Source: Tetraselmis striata (taxonomy: Eukaryota; Chlorophyta; Chlorodendrophyceae; Chlorodendrales; Chlorodendraceae). From it: a stretch of DNA of 64,000 nucleotides. Position 1 is the stretch's first letter; every line of letters starts with the position of its first letter. Below the pieces are notes generated by a model. It made no database searches and was not told the origin of the DNA. It was given only the letters and a program-made list of their open reading frames with translations. The stretch is taken from the NCBI GenBank assembly GCA_006384855.1, contig VCJN01001281.1, forward strand, positions 43,637 to 107,636, given 5' to 3'. Position numbers and translations under genes: made by a program. Shown one piece after another: positions 28,362-37,106 of the stretch.

Positions 28362-29283
28362 GGGAACCTCCTGAAATCGAAGATGAAATAAACGGCGTCG
28401 GGACATCCTCCGGCAGCCCGTCCCGACACCGGCGCGCCGCCTGAAGGGCCGGCGAGCGCCACAGCGGACGCCCGTGCGCATTGCAGTAGAGCGGCTGGTC
28501 GTCCTCATGCGCTCCGGGAGCCGCATGCGGTGCGATCCGCTCCAGCGCGGGGGCGAGCGCGCGACCGCCGGCCGCGACCGCACGCGCCAGCGCCTCGGCC
28601 AGTTCGCGGGGATGCGCATAGAACGGCGCCAGCATGCGCAGTTGCGACAGGGACGGCGGATCCTGCGGCAAGGCGGCGGCGAGACGCGCAGAAAGCCGCG
28701 CCGCGAACCCGTCATGCGCATCCGGGGTGACACCGGCGGCGGCAAGGCTCGCCAGCACATTGAGATTGACGATCAGGTCGACCGGATTTGCCGGAGCCTC
28801 CGCCTCAAGCCACGTCCGGACCATCGGCGCGCGCACGAAAGGCGGATCGCCGCGACGCGGGGCACGAACGCCATGGCCGGCGAAAAGCCGGGCAAGGACC
28901 GTTGCGGCGTCTTGCGGCGACCGGCGTCCGCCGGCCATCAGCGCCATCCAGGCAAGCGCCGTGTCATCGGCATCCGCCGGCAGGCGAATGGCGAGCCGGG
29001 CAGTGCCGTCGGGCGGGTAGAAGGAAAACGCGCCGGGCACCTCCGGCACCGCGCAGGTCTCGACAAAGTCGAGCGCCCGCGCCAGCGCCCGGCGCAAGGC
29101 GACGGGCTGCGTTTCGCGCGCCCTCGCGCCTTGGCGGGCAAGCGAGGCCAGGATCAGCGCGACCTGCGCGGTAACGAAACAGGTTTCGTCTGCGACACGA
29201 CCCTCCGGCCCCTCGACCGTGGAGGGAAAGGCGCCGGATGCGCATTGCAGGGCAAGAAGGCCGTCGAGATCCCCGTCACGCAT
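28330..29283 (-). CDS. Alpha/alpha-toroid protein with a DXDD-like motif, terpene-cyclase-fold-like
   Basis: About 317 residues from ATG 29283. Helical repeats with QCASGAFPSTVEG and PGAFSFYPPDGTARLAIRLP recall the QxxxGxF/W turns of the squalene-hopene cyclase and prenyltransferase alpha/alpha toroid. PADADDTALAWMAL (about residue 103) matches the DXDDTA acid motif of class II terpene cyclases. The protein is about half the length of a true class II cyclase and lacks a second domain, so it may be a single-domain cyclase or an unrelated toroid. It overlaps the preceding stop codon by 8 bp and the next start by 32 bp, so the four genes are translationally linked. Confidence 0.45.
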   Translation of the reverse strand: MRDGDLDGLLALQCASGAFPSTVEGPEGRVADETCFVTAQVALILASLARQGARARETQPVALRRALARALDFVETCAVPEVPGAFSFYPPDGTARLAIRLPADADDTALAWMALMAGGRRSPQDAATVLARLFAGHGVRAPRRGDPPFVRAPMVRTWLEAEAPANPVDLIVNLNVLASLAAAGVTPDAHDGFAARLSARLAAALPQDPPSLSQLRMLAPFYAHPRELAEALARAVAAGGRALAPALERIAPHAAPGAHEDDQPLYCNAHGRPLWRSPALQAARRCRDGLPEDVPTPFISSSISGGSHDIHAQIRIR

Positions 29284-30301
29284 GACAGCCCTCGCCCGCG
29301 ATGGCTGCGCGCGGCACCGCCGCATCGGGCGGCGACAGCGCGACCGTCGCGGTTGCCTGCATGGGGTGCCCGTCCGCCAGCATCACGCCGACAAGCCCGT
29401 GTTCGGGCACACGGCCCTGCGCGTCCGGTCGGCTCAGAGCCTCGTAATCGGCCATCGGCCAGCCGGCTTCGGTTCCGACACGCAACAGGGCGGCCCGTGC
29501 CTGCTCCGGCGGCCCTAGCAGCGCCCTGGCGTTGGAATACCAGGTGAAGACCCGCGCCCGGCCCTGCGCATCGAAGGCGCAGCTAAAACCCATATCGAAG
29601 GAGGGCAACTCGAAGCGGACCGTGCGCTGCGTCAGCGCCACGATGAATTCCACGACCTCCGCCCCGCGCTCCGCCAGCGCGAAGCGGCGCAGCAGCGTGT
29701 CGATCTCGGGCGGGAACAGCCGGCCGCAGCGATAATAGAGCTCCACCCCGCCCGACACCGGGTCGAGGCCGATCATCGTCAGCCGGATCTGCCGGCGCGG
29801 CAGCACCGCCGGCGCCCCGACGGTTTGCGTCTCGAACGTCTCCCAGGAACAGCCCTGCGGCACGTCGAGATAGAGTTTCTTGTACAACTCCCCGTCGACG
29901 ACGCGCAGGCCAAGCCAGCCGCCGTAGCGACCGGGATGCTCCTTGCGCCACAGCGCAACGCGCGCCATCACATCGGCCTGCTCCGCCGTAAAAGGCTCCG
30001 CGATATCGTTGCGACAGGACTGCACACGCACGCCCGGCGAGGCATCCGGACAAGGGTCGAGGCTGACCCGCAGCCCCGGCGCCGGCCACACAACCGCGGC
30101 CTCCAGTGGCGCACCGGCCGGCGTAAGCCGGCTCGGTGCCGAACACGACGCGGAAGGCCCACACCGCGCCACCGCCGCCGCCAGCATCGCGGCATCGTCG
30201 GTGGCGGCCCTGGCAAGGCCCCGCAGCGCGGAAAAGCCGGCGGCCACCCCGCCGCCACCCTGGCCCGCGCCGACGCCATCCATGGACAGGGCGTCGGCCA
30301 T
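29276..30301 (-). CDS. Unknown protein with five beta-hairpin/helix repeats (possible ABBA-type prenyltransferase fold)
   Basis: A 341-residue protein starting 4 bp after the preceding stop. Five strand-pair units alternate with helices: AAVVWPAPGLRVSLDP, WLGLRVVDGELYKKLYLDVP, RLTMIGLDPVSGGVELYYRC, CAFDAQGRARVFTWYSNARAL and GLVGVMLADGHPMQATATVAL. This count and the basic/aromatic residues on inner strands (KKLYLDVP, ELYYRCGR, RARVFTWYS) are what an ABBA (alpha-beta-beta-alpha) prenyltransferase barrel would show. I cannot confirm the family by eye. Next to a DXDD-type toroid the idea of terpenoid chemistry is attractive but unproven. Confidence 0.4.
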   Translation of the reverse strand: MADALSMDGVGAGQGGGGVAAGFSALRGLARAATDDAAMLAAAVARCGPSASCSAPSRLTPAGAPLEAAVVWPAPGLRVSLDPCPDASPGVRVQSCRNDIAEPFTAEQADVMARVALWRKEHPGRYGGWLGLRVVDGELYKKLYLDVPQGCSWETFETQTVGAPAVLPRRQIRLTMIGLDPVSGGVELYYRCGRLFPPEIDTLLRRFALAERGAEVVEFIVALTQRTVRFELPSFDMGFSCAFDAQGRARVFTWYSNARALLGPPEQARAALLRVGTEAGWPMADYEALSRPDAQGRVPEHGLVGVMLADGHPMQATATVALSPPDAAVPRAAIAGEGCHA

Positions 30302-30305
30302 TGTC

Positions 30306-32666
30306 CTAGCCCGCGACGCGCATATGGGCTGCGAGCGCCTCGGGCTCGATGCTGTGACGCACGATACCGGGCTTGACCGTGGTCGGCGGTAGCGCCGGCA
30401 ATTCCACCGACAGCTTTCCTTCCACCTTCTGGTCCGTCAGCGTGCGCTGTTCGCCGTCGCTCTTCATCACGTAAACGGCGGTGTAATAAAACTCGACGAG
30501 CGGGTCGTCGCGCAGCCGCTGAACGCCGTAGTAGCGGTTGAGATCGTCGACCTGCGGCGTGCCGGCCGGGCTGAGAATGCTGAACAGCAGCAGGTTGTCC
30601 TGCGACCCGAGCGCGGTCGCCCGTTCCTCGCTGGTCATCTCCTCGCGCGGCTTGGTGAAGAAGTCGGGAAGCGTGTCGCCAAAGCGTTCCTTCGCCGTTT
30701 TCTTCAACTGGAACATCGTCAGATTGACGCTGGCCACCTTGGTCCAGTCGATCAGGGTGGTGTCGACAAGAACGCTGTAATTCTCGATCGTATTGGTGAT
30801 CGTCAGTGTCTTGTACTCGCTCGACTGCTTGTAGTTCGCGAGCGTGAAGTCGGTGCCGTCCGAGTAGAAGATCGTGCCAGCGATGTTGTAATAGGCCGAA
30901 TTGGTGTTATCGACCGCCTGGAAGTTCCAGCGCGGCTCGGCGAAGCTGAGAAGTCCGGTCGGCTGCCAGTTCGACCAGGTGTTTTCAAACAGCCAGCTGT
31001 TGGGGTCGTTCGCCGGATCGAAATACTGGGCGTTGACATCGACCAGCAGGAGGTCCTGCGACTGATTGGCATAGTTGAAGGCGCGCAGGGTGAACTGGGT
31101 GAACAACCCCTTCGGATCCTTCACGAACACGATATCCGCATTCCCGGAGTTCGTGTTGTCGGGAGCGCTCGACAGCGCACCGGGCGGTTGCGAGATCACC
31201 TCGGAATTGTCCGCCATCTGGTAGCGCAGCCGATAGCTGTAGGCCTGCCCGATCGGGAGATTGTAGAAGCTGTCGAAGAGAACCGCACTCTCTTCGCCGT
31301 TTCCGGTCATCGTCTTCGTCTGAACGATCGCGGGACTGCCGGAGGGCGGCGCGAAGAAGAAGTCGATATTGACCGTCTTGACGGCGCCGTTGGGGGACGA
31401 GGCGGTCAGGAACGGAATGGACTGCCCGATAAAGCTGACCTGACGCGTGCCAAAGACATTCGGCGTGATGTTGATCAATGTGTCGGACGTTGTGACGGGG
31501 TCGCTCTGGAAGCTCGTCCCGTCCTTGAACGCGATGACATAGGAATAGCTGTACTCGGCGTTGTAGGACCCGCCGGAAAAGTCTCCCGGCGCTTCGTAGA
31601 TCTTCGACGACTGGTCGCCGTCCTTGACGATCAGCACGAAGGTGTTGTCCGTCGTGCGGGTGGGATAAGTCACGGTGACCGTTACGGATTCGGCGACCGC
31701 ATCGCCATTGTCGGTACGGGTCAGCTGACCGATCAGGTTGAACACCACCGACAGCTTGCGGTTGTCGACCTTGATGAAGAGCTTGTTCCATTCCTCGCTC
31801 GAGAACTTGCGCATGAAGCTGGATACCGGCGTCGACCAGTCGATCACCGTGTCTTCGCTGTAGGTCTGCTCGAAGGAGGTTGTCGCCGACACCGGATTGG
31901 GGCCGGTGGCCATGGTCGCGGCGGCCGCGACGGTGTTCGCCACCTGGTTTTCCAGCGTCGTCCAGCCCCAGTCGCGCACGCGCTGCTCCAGCTCCTGCGT
32001 GCTGCCGGCGCCGATTTCCACATGCACCTCGCCCGCGCCCGACTGTTGCAACACCTGCTTGACGTCCTGCAGGACCCGTTTCTGGTTGCCCCAGGTATCG
32101 CGAACCGTCTTGTAGGTCTTCTCGTAGTGGATGGCGGCTTCGGCGACGTATTTGACCGTGGCCTTGGCGCCGAGAAGCTTGGTCAGCACCTGCATGTCGT
32201 ATTCGATGCGGAAGGGCGAGGCGCCGCCGCCTTCGGAATAGGCGGCCTTGAAGGTGTTCAGCGCCTCCGGTGTCTCGAGCGGGATCTGGAAGGCCGCGAC
32301 ATTGGTCCCGTAGAGGGTGGGCTCGACCGCCAGAACCTCCGTCTCGCCCTCAATGTCATAGTAGAAATAGGCCGTGCCGCCGACCCAGGTGAACCCGCCC
32401 CAGCTGATGTCGTCGCCCAGCACCTGCTCCGCGGCCTGACGGGCCGCCAGCGGCTGGACGAGCTCCATCTCGAAGGTGCAAAGCCCCGAGATCCCCCCGC
32501 CGTTCTTGGTGTATTCGGTGATCGAGAAGGCGGGAGCGCCATTCAACGTCCGCAGCGTGGGAACCGGCACCATGTACCAGAGCTTGGGATTGTCGTGGTC
32601 CTGATAGACATAGACAACGCTGTTCGGGCCGTAATCGATTTCGCGCACTGTGGTGATGTCAAACAT
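30306..32666 (-). CDS. Large beta-rich protein of unknown function (786 aa), first gene of the operon
   Basis: GAGGAC lies 5 bases before ATG 32666. The N-terminal third (MFDITTVREIDYGPNSVVYV, GGISGLCTFEMELVQPLA, FRIEYDMQVLTKLLGAKATV) has strands and a helical insert (YEKTYKTVRDTWGNQKRVLQ). From about residue 290 the sequence runs as repeated sandwich-like units with alternating polar/hydrophobic strands (VTVTVTYPTRTTDNTFVLIV, KTVNIDFFFAPPSGSPAIVQ, QAYSYRLRYQMADNSEV, DLLLVDVNAQYFDP). No signal peptide, cysteine pairs or catalytic motif were seen. I do not recognise it. It has lower GC and more Asn/Tyr/Thr than neighbours, which fits acquired DNA. Confidence 0.6.
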   Translation of the reverse strand: MFDITTVREIDYGPNSVVYVYQDHDNPKLWYMVPVPTLRTLNGAPAFSITEYTKNGGGISGLCTFEMELVQPLAARQAAEQVLGDDISWGGFTWVGGTAYFYYDIEGETEVLAVEPTLYGTNVAAFQIPLETPEALNTFKAAYSEGGGASPFRIEYDMQVLTKLLGAKATVKYVAEAAIHYEKTYKTVRDTWGNQKRVLQDVKQVLQQSGAGEVHVEIGAGSTQELEQRVRDWGWTTLENQVANTVAAAATMATGPNPVSATTSFEQTYSEDTVIDWSTPVSSFMRKFSSEEWNKLFIKVDNRKLSVVFNLIGQLTRTDNGDAVAESVTVTVTYPTRTTDNTFVLIVKDGDQSSKIYEAPGDFSGGSYNAEYSYSYVIAFKDGTSFQSDPVTTSDTLINITPNVFGTRQVSFIGQSIPFLTASSPNGAVKTVNIDFFFAPPSGSPAIVQTKTMTGNGEESAVLFDSFYNLPIGQAYSYRLRYQMADNSEVISQPPGALSSAPDNTNSGNADIVFVKDPKGLFTQFTLRAFNYANQSQDLLLVDVNAQYFDPANDPNSWLFENTWSNWQPTGLLSFAEPRWNFQAVDNTNSAYYNIAGTIFYSDGTDFTLANYKQSSEYKTLTITNTIENYSVLVDTTLIDWTKVASVNLTMFQLKKTAKERFGDTLPDFFTKPREEMTSEERATALGSQDNLLLFSILSPAGTPQVDDLNRYYGVQRLRDDPLVEFYYTAVYVMKSDGEQRTLTDQKVEGKLSVELPALPPTTVKPGIVRHSIEPEALAAHMRVAG

Positions 32667-33058
32667 GGCGTCCTCGCATCGCGATAAATTAGAAGAATTT
32701 GAGAAATCTACCTATGAGAGAAGAGTGACATTCGACAACTCAACTTACAAGTGAATTTGGCCGGATGACGCTGAGTTTCTATTGCAACCAAAATATCAAT
32801 TTCACACGATTTGCGTGTATTATCAGTATAATTTTCTAAAAAAATCTGAAATTTCCGAATTCTAATCCGCCGTCGCAGACCGCCGCGGGCGGTTCATCGA
32901 CGTCTTGCCACCGTGCAAACGACACACGGCCAGACGCGCGCCGACCTCCGGGTCATGGCAAAGGGAAGATCATGATATCCGCAGCCGGCGAGGTTCTTGA
33001 GGTCCGGGCCAGGCGCCCGGCCGGCAATCGGCCCGGGTGTCCGCGTCTGACGCCTAGC
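32667..33058. promoter_or_regulatory. AT-rich upstream region of the four-gene operon
   Basis: No gene is seen in these 390 bp. About 32690-32870 is strikingly AT-rich for this genome. On the minus strand it offers promoter-like words (TTGATA about 100 bases before the start codon's leader; TATACT and TAATAC further up) but no confident -35/-10 pair. A CACG-ATTTG-CGTG dyad lies in it near 32807. The contrast in composition suggests foreign origin or a silenced (H-NS/MucR-like) promoter. Confidence 0.4.
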
Positions 33059-33998
33059 TGTGGTTTCTCAGAAGGTCATTCACCCTTTGGAGGGGCGGCA
33101 GGCCGTTGAGAGCGGAGTGTTGTCTTGCCCGGTTGAACCAGTCAAGCCATCTGGGGAGGTCCGCGTTTCGGGCTTGCGATGTAGGATAGGCGAGGCCGTA
33201 GGCCCATTCGCGCAGGAGGGTCTGGATGAAGCGCTCGGCCTTGCCGTTGGTCTTGGGCGTGTAGGGTCGGGTGAAGATGTGGCGGATGCCCAGCCATCGC
33301 AGCGCCTTGGCGAAGCGGCGGGAGCGGTAGGCGCTGCCATTGTCGGTCATCACCCGCTCGGTCCGGATGCCGTGCGCACGGAACCAGCGCAGGGCGCGGA
33401 GCAGGAAGGCGGTGGTGGTGTTCCGGCGCTCGTCGCCCAGCACCTCGACATAGGCCAGCCGCGTCGCGTCATCGACCGCAACATGGACGAAGTCCCAGCC
33501 CGCGCCCCGATTGCGGCAGCCCGTGCGGGTGCCGGTGACGCGATGGCCGGGCCGGTCGAACCGGCCGAGCTTCTTGATGTCGAGATGGATCAGCTCGCCA
33601 GGCCGGGCGCGCTGGTAACGCCGCACAGGCTCGGGCGGATCGAGCCGGGCCAGCCGCCCCATCCCCGCCCGTGCCAGCCAGCGCGCTACGGTCGAGCGCG
33701 CGAGACCCAGCCTGGCCGCGATCGCCGCCCCCGTCAGGCGCAGGTCGCGCCGCAGATGCAGGGCGAGCGCGACCAGGCGATCGGGCAGACGCCCCGCCAC
33801 GCGGGCGGGGGAACTTGCGCGGTTGGAGAGCGCCGCGGCCCCGCCCGCGCGGAACCGCGCCAACCACTTCCGAACGGTGCGGAGGGAAACGCCGAAGGCA
33901 GCGGCGACCTCGGCGGCCTTCTGTCCCGCGAGAACACGGGCCACGATCTGCTCTCGACTATAGACGGTAAGGCGGGCACCTTGGTGCGGGTTGTTCAT
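33054..33998 (-). CDS. IS481-family transposase
   Basis: ATG 33998 (MNNPHQGARLTVYSREQIVARVLAG) gives about 314 residues. Helix-turn-helix (KAAEVAAAFGVSLRTVRKWLARF) and a second HTH-like region precede the DDE core: D in IHLDIKKLGRF, D in VMTDNGSAYRS, E in TNGKAERFIQTLLREW. The stop codon TAG at 33054-33056 is outside the element, supplied by the duplicated CTAG target. Confidence 0.93.
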   Translation of the reverse strand: MNNPHQGARLTVYSREQIVARVLAGQKAAEVAAAFGVSLRTVRKWLARFRAGGAAALSNRASSPARVAGRLPDRLVALALHLRRDLRLTGAAIAARLGLARSTVARWLARAGMGRLARLDPPEPVRRYQRARPGELIHLDIKKLGRFDRPGHRVTGTRTGCRNRGAGWDFVHVAVDDATRLAYVEVLGDERRNTTTAFLLRALRWFRAHGIRTERVMTDNGSAYRSRRFAKALRWLGIRHIFTRPYTPKTNGKAERFIQTLLREWAYGLAYPTSQARNADLPRWLDWFNRARQHSALNGLPPLQRVNDLLRNHS

Positions 33999-34075
33999 CC
34001 TTCGGGATCCTCGGCTGGAGTTTGGCGATTGCAGCCTAACCCCGAACCGGGTGAACAACCTCCTGAGACTTCACA
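33059..34075. mobile_element. IS481-family insertion sequence, 1017 bp, at a CTAG target
   Basis: The ends form imperfect 27-bp inverted repeats (21 of 27 identical), starting TGTG and ending TTCACCC inward on both sides. A 6-bp direct duplication CCTAGC flanks the element (33053-33058 and 34076-34081), matching the NCTAGN target known for IS481 itself. One intact transposase gene is inside on the minus strand. The element lies between the unknown operon and the metal transporter without breaking either. Confidence 0.9.
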
Positions 34076-34076
34076 C

Positions 34077-35003
34077 CTAGCCCTGCCCCTGCGCGGCGCC
34101 GATGCGGCGCCGGTGCGGGGCCGCGAGACAGGCGACGGCGAGAATGGCGCCCGACACCGCCGCGATCATGCCGGCCGCGCTGACGGCATTCTGCGCGCCG
34201 AACCACAGCGGGCCATAGCCGGCGAACACATAGCCGAGGATGGCGGACACCGTGGCGAAGACGATACTCCAGCCGACCTGCGCCTCCAGCCGGTTGGTCA
34301 TCAGCCGGGCCGCCGCCGGCGGACAGATGAACATGGCGATGACGATGATCGAGCCGACCGCATCGAAGGCGGCGACGGCGGCAACGGCGGAGGCCGCGAC
34401 AAGCGCCAGCCCGATCGTCCGCGTCGGCACGCCGACGGTCGCGGCGAAGCCCTCGTCGAAGGTCGACAGTTTGAGCGGACGCCAGAACACGAAGGTGAGC
34501 AGCGCGATCACGGCGGCCACCACGGCGATCCGCGGCAGTTCCGGCGGCAGTCCGGCAAGCGCTGCCGGATCGACAAGCGAGCCCCATCCGGCGGCGTCGA
34601 ACCAGATCAGGCTTTCCAGATTGCCCATCAGCGCGTGTTCCACGTCGAGATGCACCGCGCTCGTGTCGGTCTGTTCCAGCAAGAGCACGCCGCCGGCGAA
34701 CATGGCGGTGAAGACGACGCCCATCGCCGCACCCGGCTCGATCCGTCCGACCCGCTTGATCGTCTCGATCAGCACCACGGCGACCAGCGCCGCCCCGGCC
34801 GCGCCGACCAGCATCGGCAGCGCCGCGATGACCCCGGTGGCGAGAAAGGCGACGACGATGCCTGGCAGCACCACATGGCTGATCGCATCGCCGATCAGCG
34901 CCTGCCGGCGCAGGATCAGGAAATTGCCGGGAAGCGCGCAGGCGATCGCCGAAAGCACGCCGATCAGGATCGGTGCGAGAGAGAGTTGCAGAAAGGCATC
35001 CAT
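34077..35003 (-). CDS. Metal ABC transporter permease (Mn/Zn type, second permease)
   Basis: ATG 35003 (MDAFLQLSLAPILIGVLSAIACALPGNFLILRRQALIGDAISHVVLPGIV) gives 308 residues with about eight membrane segments, the ABC-3 permease family of TroD/SitD/MntD proteins. It starts 2 bp after the first permease gene ends and is the last gene of the transporter operon. The IS at 33059-34075 is inserted exactly at its TAG stop, which is preserved by the target duplication. Confidence 0.9.
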   Translation of the reverse strand: MDAFLQLSLAPILIGVLSAIACALPGNFLILRRQALIGDAISHVVLPGIVVAFLATGVIAALPMLVGAAGAALVAVVLIETIKRVGRIEPGAAMGVVFTAMFAGGVLLLEQTDTSAVHLDVEHALMGNLESLIWFDAAGWGSLVDPAALAGLPPELPRIAVVAAVIALLTFVFWRPLKLSTFDEGFAATVGVPTRTIGLALVAASAVAAVAAFDAVGSIIVIAMFICPPAAARLMTNRLEAQVGWSIVFATVSAILGYVFAGYGPLWFGAQNAVSAAGMIAAVSGAILAVACLAAPHRRRIGAAQGQG

Positions 35004-35005
35004 GG

Positions 35006-36229
35006 TCAGTTGGCTCCCTGGCCAGCGAGCCGCGGCGCACCGATCTCCGCGTCGATCGCCGCGATCTCGTCCGGCGTCAGCACCGTCTCGATGGAGGTCA
35101 GCCCGTCGTAGCGGCCCGAGGCCCCCTCGTCCTGGTGCATCCGCCGCGCCACCTCCCAGCGACGCTCGTCCCTGAGCGCCTTGGCGGCCCGGGCCCGTCC
35201 GGCGTCGGTGGCCACCTTGTCGGGCCGGATGAGCCCGTCCCGGCGCAGCACCTTCAGCGTCAACGGATCGAGGATCGGCTCGTTGCGGGCCAGCGCCAGC
35301 AGGCCTTGCCGGCGGTGCACCCGGCGCTGAAACCGCCGGTGGCGCACCGCGGCCGCAAGCACGCCCCGGCTGGGCGCCATCAGCAGCGAAAAGCAAAATA
35401 GCGAGAACGAAACGAGCACGATGATCGGCCCGGTCGGCAGATTGGGCGCGGAAGCCGAGATCGCCGCCCCGAGATAGCCGGCAAGCCCGCCGAGCACGCC
35501 CGCGACCGCAACCACCGTGTCGGTCCGCTCGCTCCACAGCCGCGCGGTCACCGGCGGGATGATCAGCATGGCGACGATCAGGATCAGGCCGACGACCTTC
35601 AGCCCGATCACGGTGACGGCGAGCACCAGCCCCATCATGGCGAGATCGACGGCCTGCACCCGCACGCCGCGCGCGGCCGCATAGCCCGGGTCGAAGGCGA
35701 CCAGCGTCATCGGCCGGCGCAGCAGCACCAGAACCGCCAGCGCCAGCGCCCCGCCAACGGCAATCACCAGCGCATCCTGGCGCAGCATGCCCGCGGTCGA
35801 GCCCAGCAGAAAGCCTTCCAGCCCCGCCTGACGCCCGCTCGACATGGTCTGGATCACGGTGAGCAACACGATGCCCAGTCCGAAGAACACCGAGAGGATC
35901 GCGCCGATGGCGACATCCTCGGCAAGGCGGGTGTGGCGCACGATCCAGTCGACCAGCAACAGTCCGACGGCGGCCGACACCGCCGAACCGGCCAGCAGCC
36001 CGACAAGATTGCGGCCGTCGCCGCCAAGCGCGACCATGGCGATGAACGCCAGCCCGATGCCGGGCAGCGTGGCATGGGCCACCGCATCGCTGATCAATGC
36101 GCGCTTGCGCAGGAACAGGAAGGTGCCGCCGGCGCCGGCGGCGATCCCCAGCAGCGCGGATCCGATCGCGACGAGAGCCGCGTTGTAGCCGGCCTGGAAC
36201 AGAAGCGCGGAGAGGATGGCGTCGGGCAT
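35006..36229 (-). CDS. Metal ABC transporter permease with regulator-like C-terminal tail (first permease)
   Basis: A 407-residue protein. Residues 1-290 are an ABC-3 permease with eight or nine membrane segments (FLFLRKRALISDAVAHATLPGIGLAF is the conserved loop). The remaining 115 residues are soluble (RQGLLALARNEPILDPLTLKVLRRDGLIRPD, RRWEVARRMHQDEG) and resemble the winged-helix/DtxR-like tail found on TroC/MntC-type permeases. That tail points to manganese transporters. It is followed directly by the second permease gene and preceded by the ATPase gene 6 bp upstream. Confidence 0.88.
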   Translation of the reverse strand: MPDAILSALLFQAGYNAALVAIGSALLGIAAGAGGTFLFLRKRALISDAVAHATLPGIGLAFIAMVALGGDGRNLVGLLAGSAVSAAVGLLLVDWIVRHTRLAEDVAIGAILSVFFGLGIVLLTVIQTMSSGRQAGLEGFLLGSTAGMLRQDALVIAVGGALALAVLVLLRRPMTLVAFDPGYAAARGVRVQAVDLAMMGLVLAVTVIGLKVVGLILIVAMLIIPPVTARLWSERTDTVVAVAGVLGGLAGYLGAAISASAPNLPTGPIIVLVSFSLFCFSLLMAPSRGVLAAAVRHRRFQRRVHRRQGLLALARNEPILDPLTLKVLRRDGLIRPDKVATDAGRARAAKALRDERRWEVARRMHQDEGASGRYDGLTSIETVLTPDEIAAIDAEIGAPRLAGQGAN

Positions 36230-36235
36230 GGCCGA

Positions 36236-37051
36236 TCAGCTCGACAGCTTGAGCTGGTCGATATGGGTGGAGGCCAGCCGCCCGCCGTAGGTTGCCTGGA
36301 GATTGTCCGAGGTAAAGGTGGTGGCCGTGGGCCCTTCGGCGATCTTGCGCACGTTGATCAGGAGCACGTGGTCGAAATAATCGACCACCGTCGCCAGATC
36401 GTGGTGGACGCAGACCACGGTCTTGCGCGCCGCCTTGAGGGTATGCAGCACGTCGATGATCGCCTTTTCGGTCGCCGCATCCACGCCGGCGAAGGGCTCG
36501 TCGAGCAGATAGAGATCCGCATCCTGCGCCAGCGCGCGGGCCAGGAAGACGCGCTGCTGCTGACCGCCCGAGAGCTGGCCGATCTGACGCTCCGCGAAGT
36601 CGGCCATGCCGACCCGCTCCAGGCAGGCACGCGCGCGCTCCCGGTGCGCCTTGCGCACGAAGCGCAACAGCCCGAGCTCGCGGTAGAGCCCCATCAGCAC
36701 GACGTCGATCACCCGTGTGGGGAAATCCCAGTCGACCGAGGCGCGCTGCGGCACATAGGCCACCCGGTCGCGGGCGCGCTCGATCTCCTGACCGAACACC
36801 CGCACGCTGCCGGACAGCCGCGGCACGATGCCGAGCGCGGCCTTCAGGAGCGTGGATTTTCCCGCCCCGTTCGGGCCGATGATCGCGACCATGCTTTCGC
36901 GGGGAAGCGCGGCATCGACGGAAAACACCGCCGGCTTCTCGCCATAGGAGACCGTGATCTCGCTGAGCGCCAGCGACGCATTGGCGATTTCCGTGGGCGA
37001 CGGCGCCCGGGCACCGTCTTTGGCAGCAAGTTCAAGCTTGGGCGCAGACAT
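36236..37051 (-). CDS. Metal ABC transporter ATP-binding protein (Mn/Zn type)
   Basis: A 271-residue ATPase with Walker [14 protein letters not shown], signature [15 protein letters not shown], Walker [13 protein letters not shown] and switch histidine in CVHHDL. The Q-loop region [24 protein letters not shown] (with VDWDFP) is characteristic of the TroB/SitB/ZnuC subfamily. It powers the two permeases encoded downstream and works with the binding protein encoded upstream. Confidence 0.92.
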   Translation of the reverse strand: MSAPKLELAAKDGARAPSPTEIANASLALSEITVSYGEKPAVFSVDAALPRESMVAIIGPNGAGKSTLLKAALGIVPRLSGSVRVFGQEIERARDRVAYVPQRASVDWDFPTRVIDVVLMGLYRELGLLRFVRKAHRERARACLERVGMADFAERQIGQLSGGQQQRVFLARALAQDADLYLLDEPFAGVDAATEKAIIDVLHTLKAARKTVVCVHHDLATVVDYFDHVLLINVRKIAEGPTATTFTSDNLQATYGGRLASTHIDQLKLSS

Positions 37052-37106
37052 TCATGGCTCCCTGCCGCCCGACGGCGGCGTTGCGGGTGTCGCGACGATA
37101 GCGGGT

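Noticed and set aside
24664..32666. Interpreting the four-gene operon as a phage tail-like injection system or a toxin complex
   Set aside because: No sheath, tube, baseplate, ATPase, or recognisable toxin domain or motif was seen.
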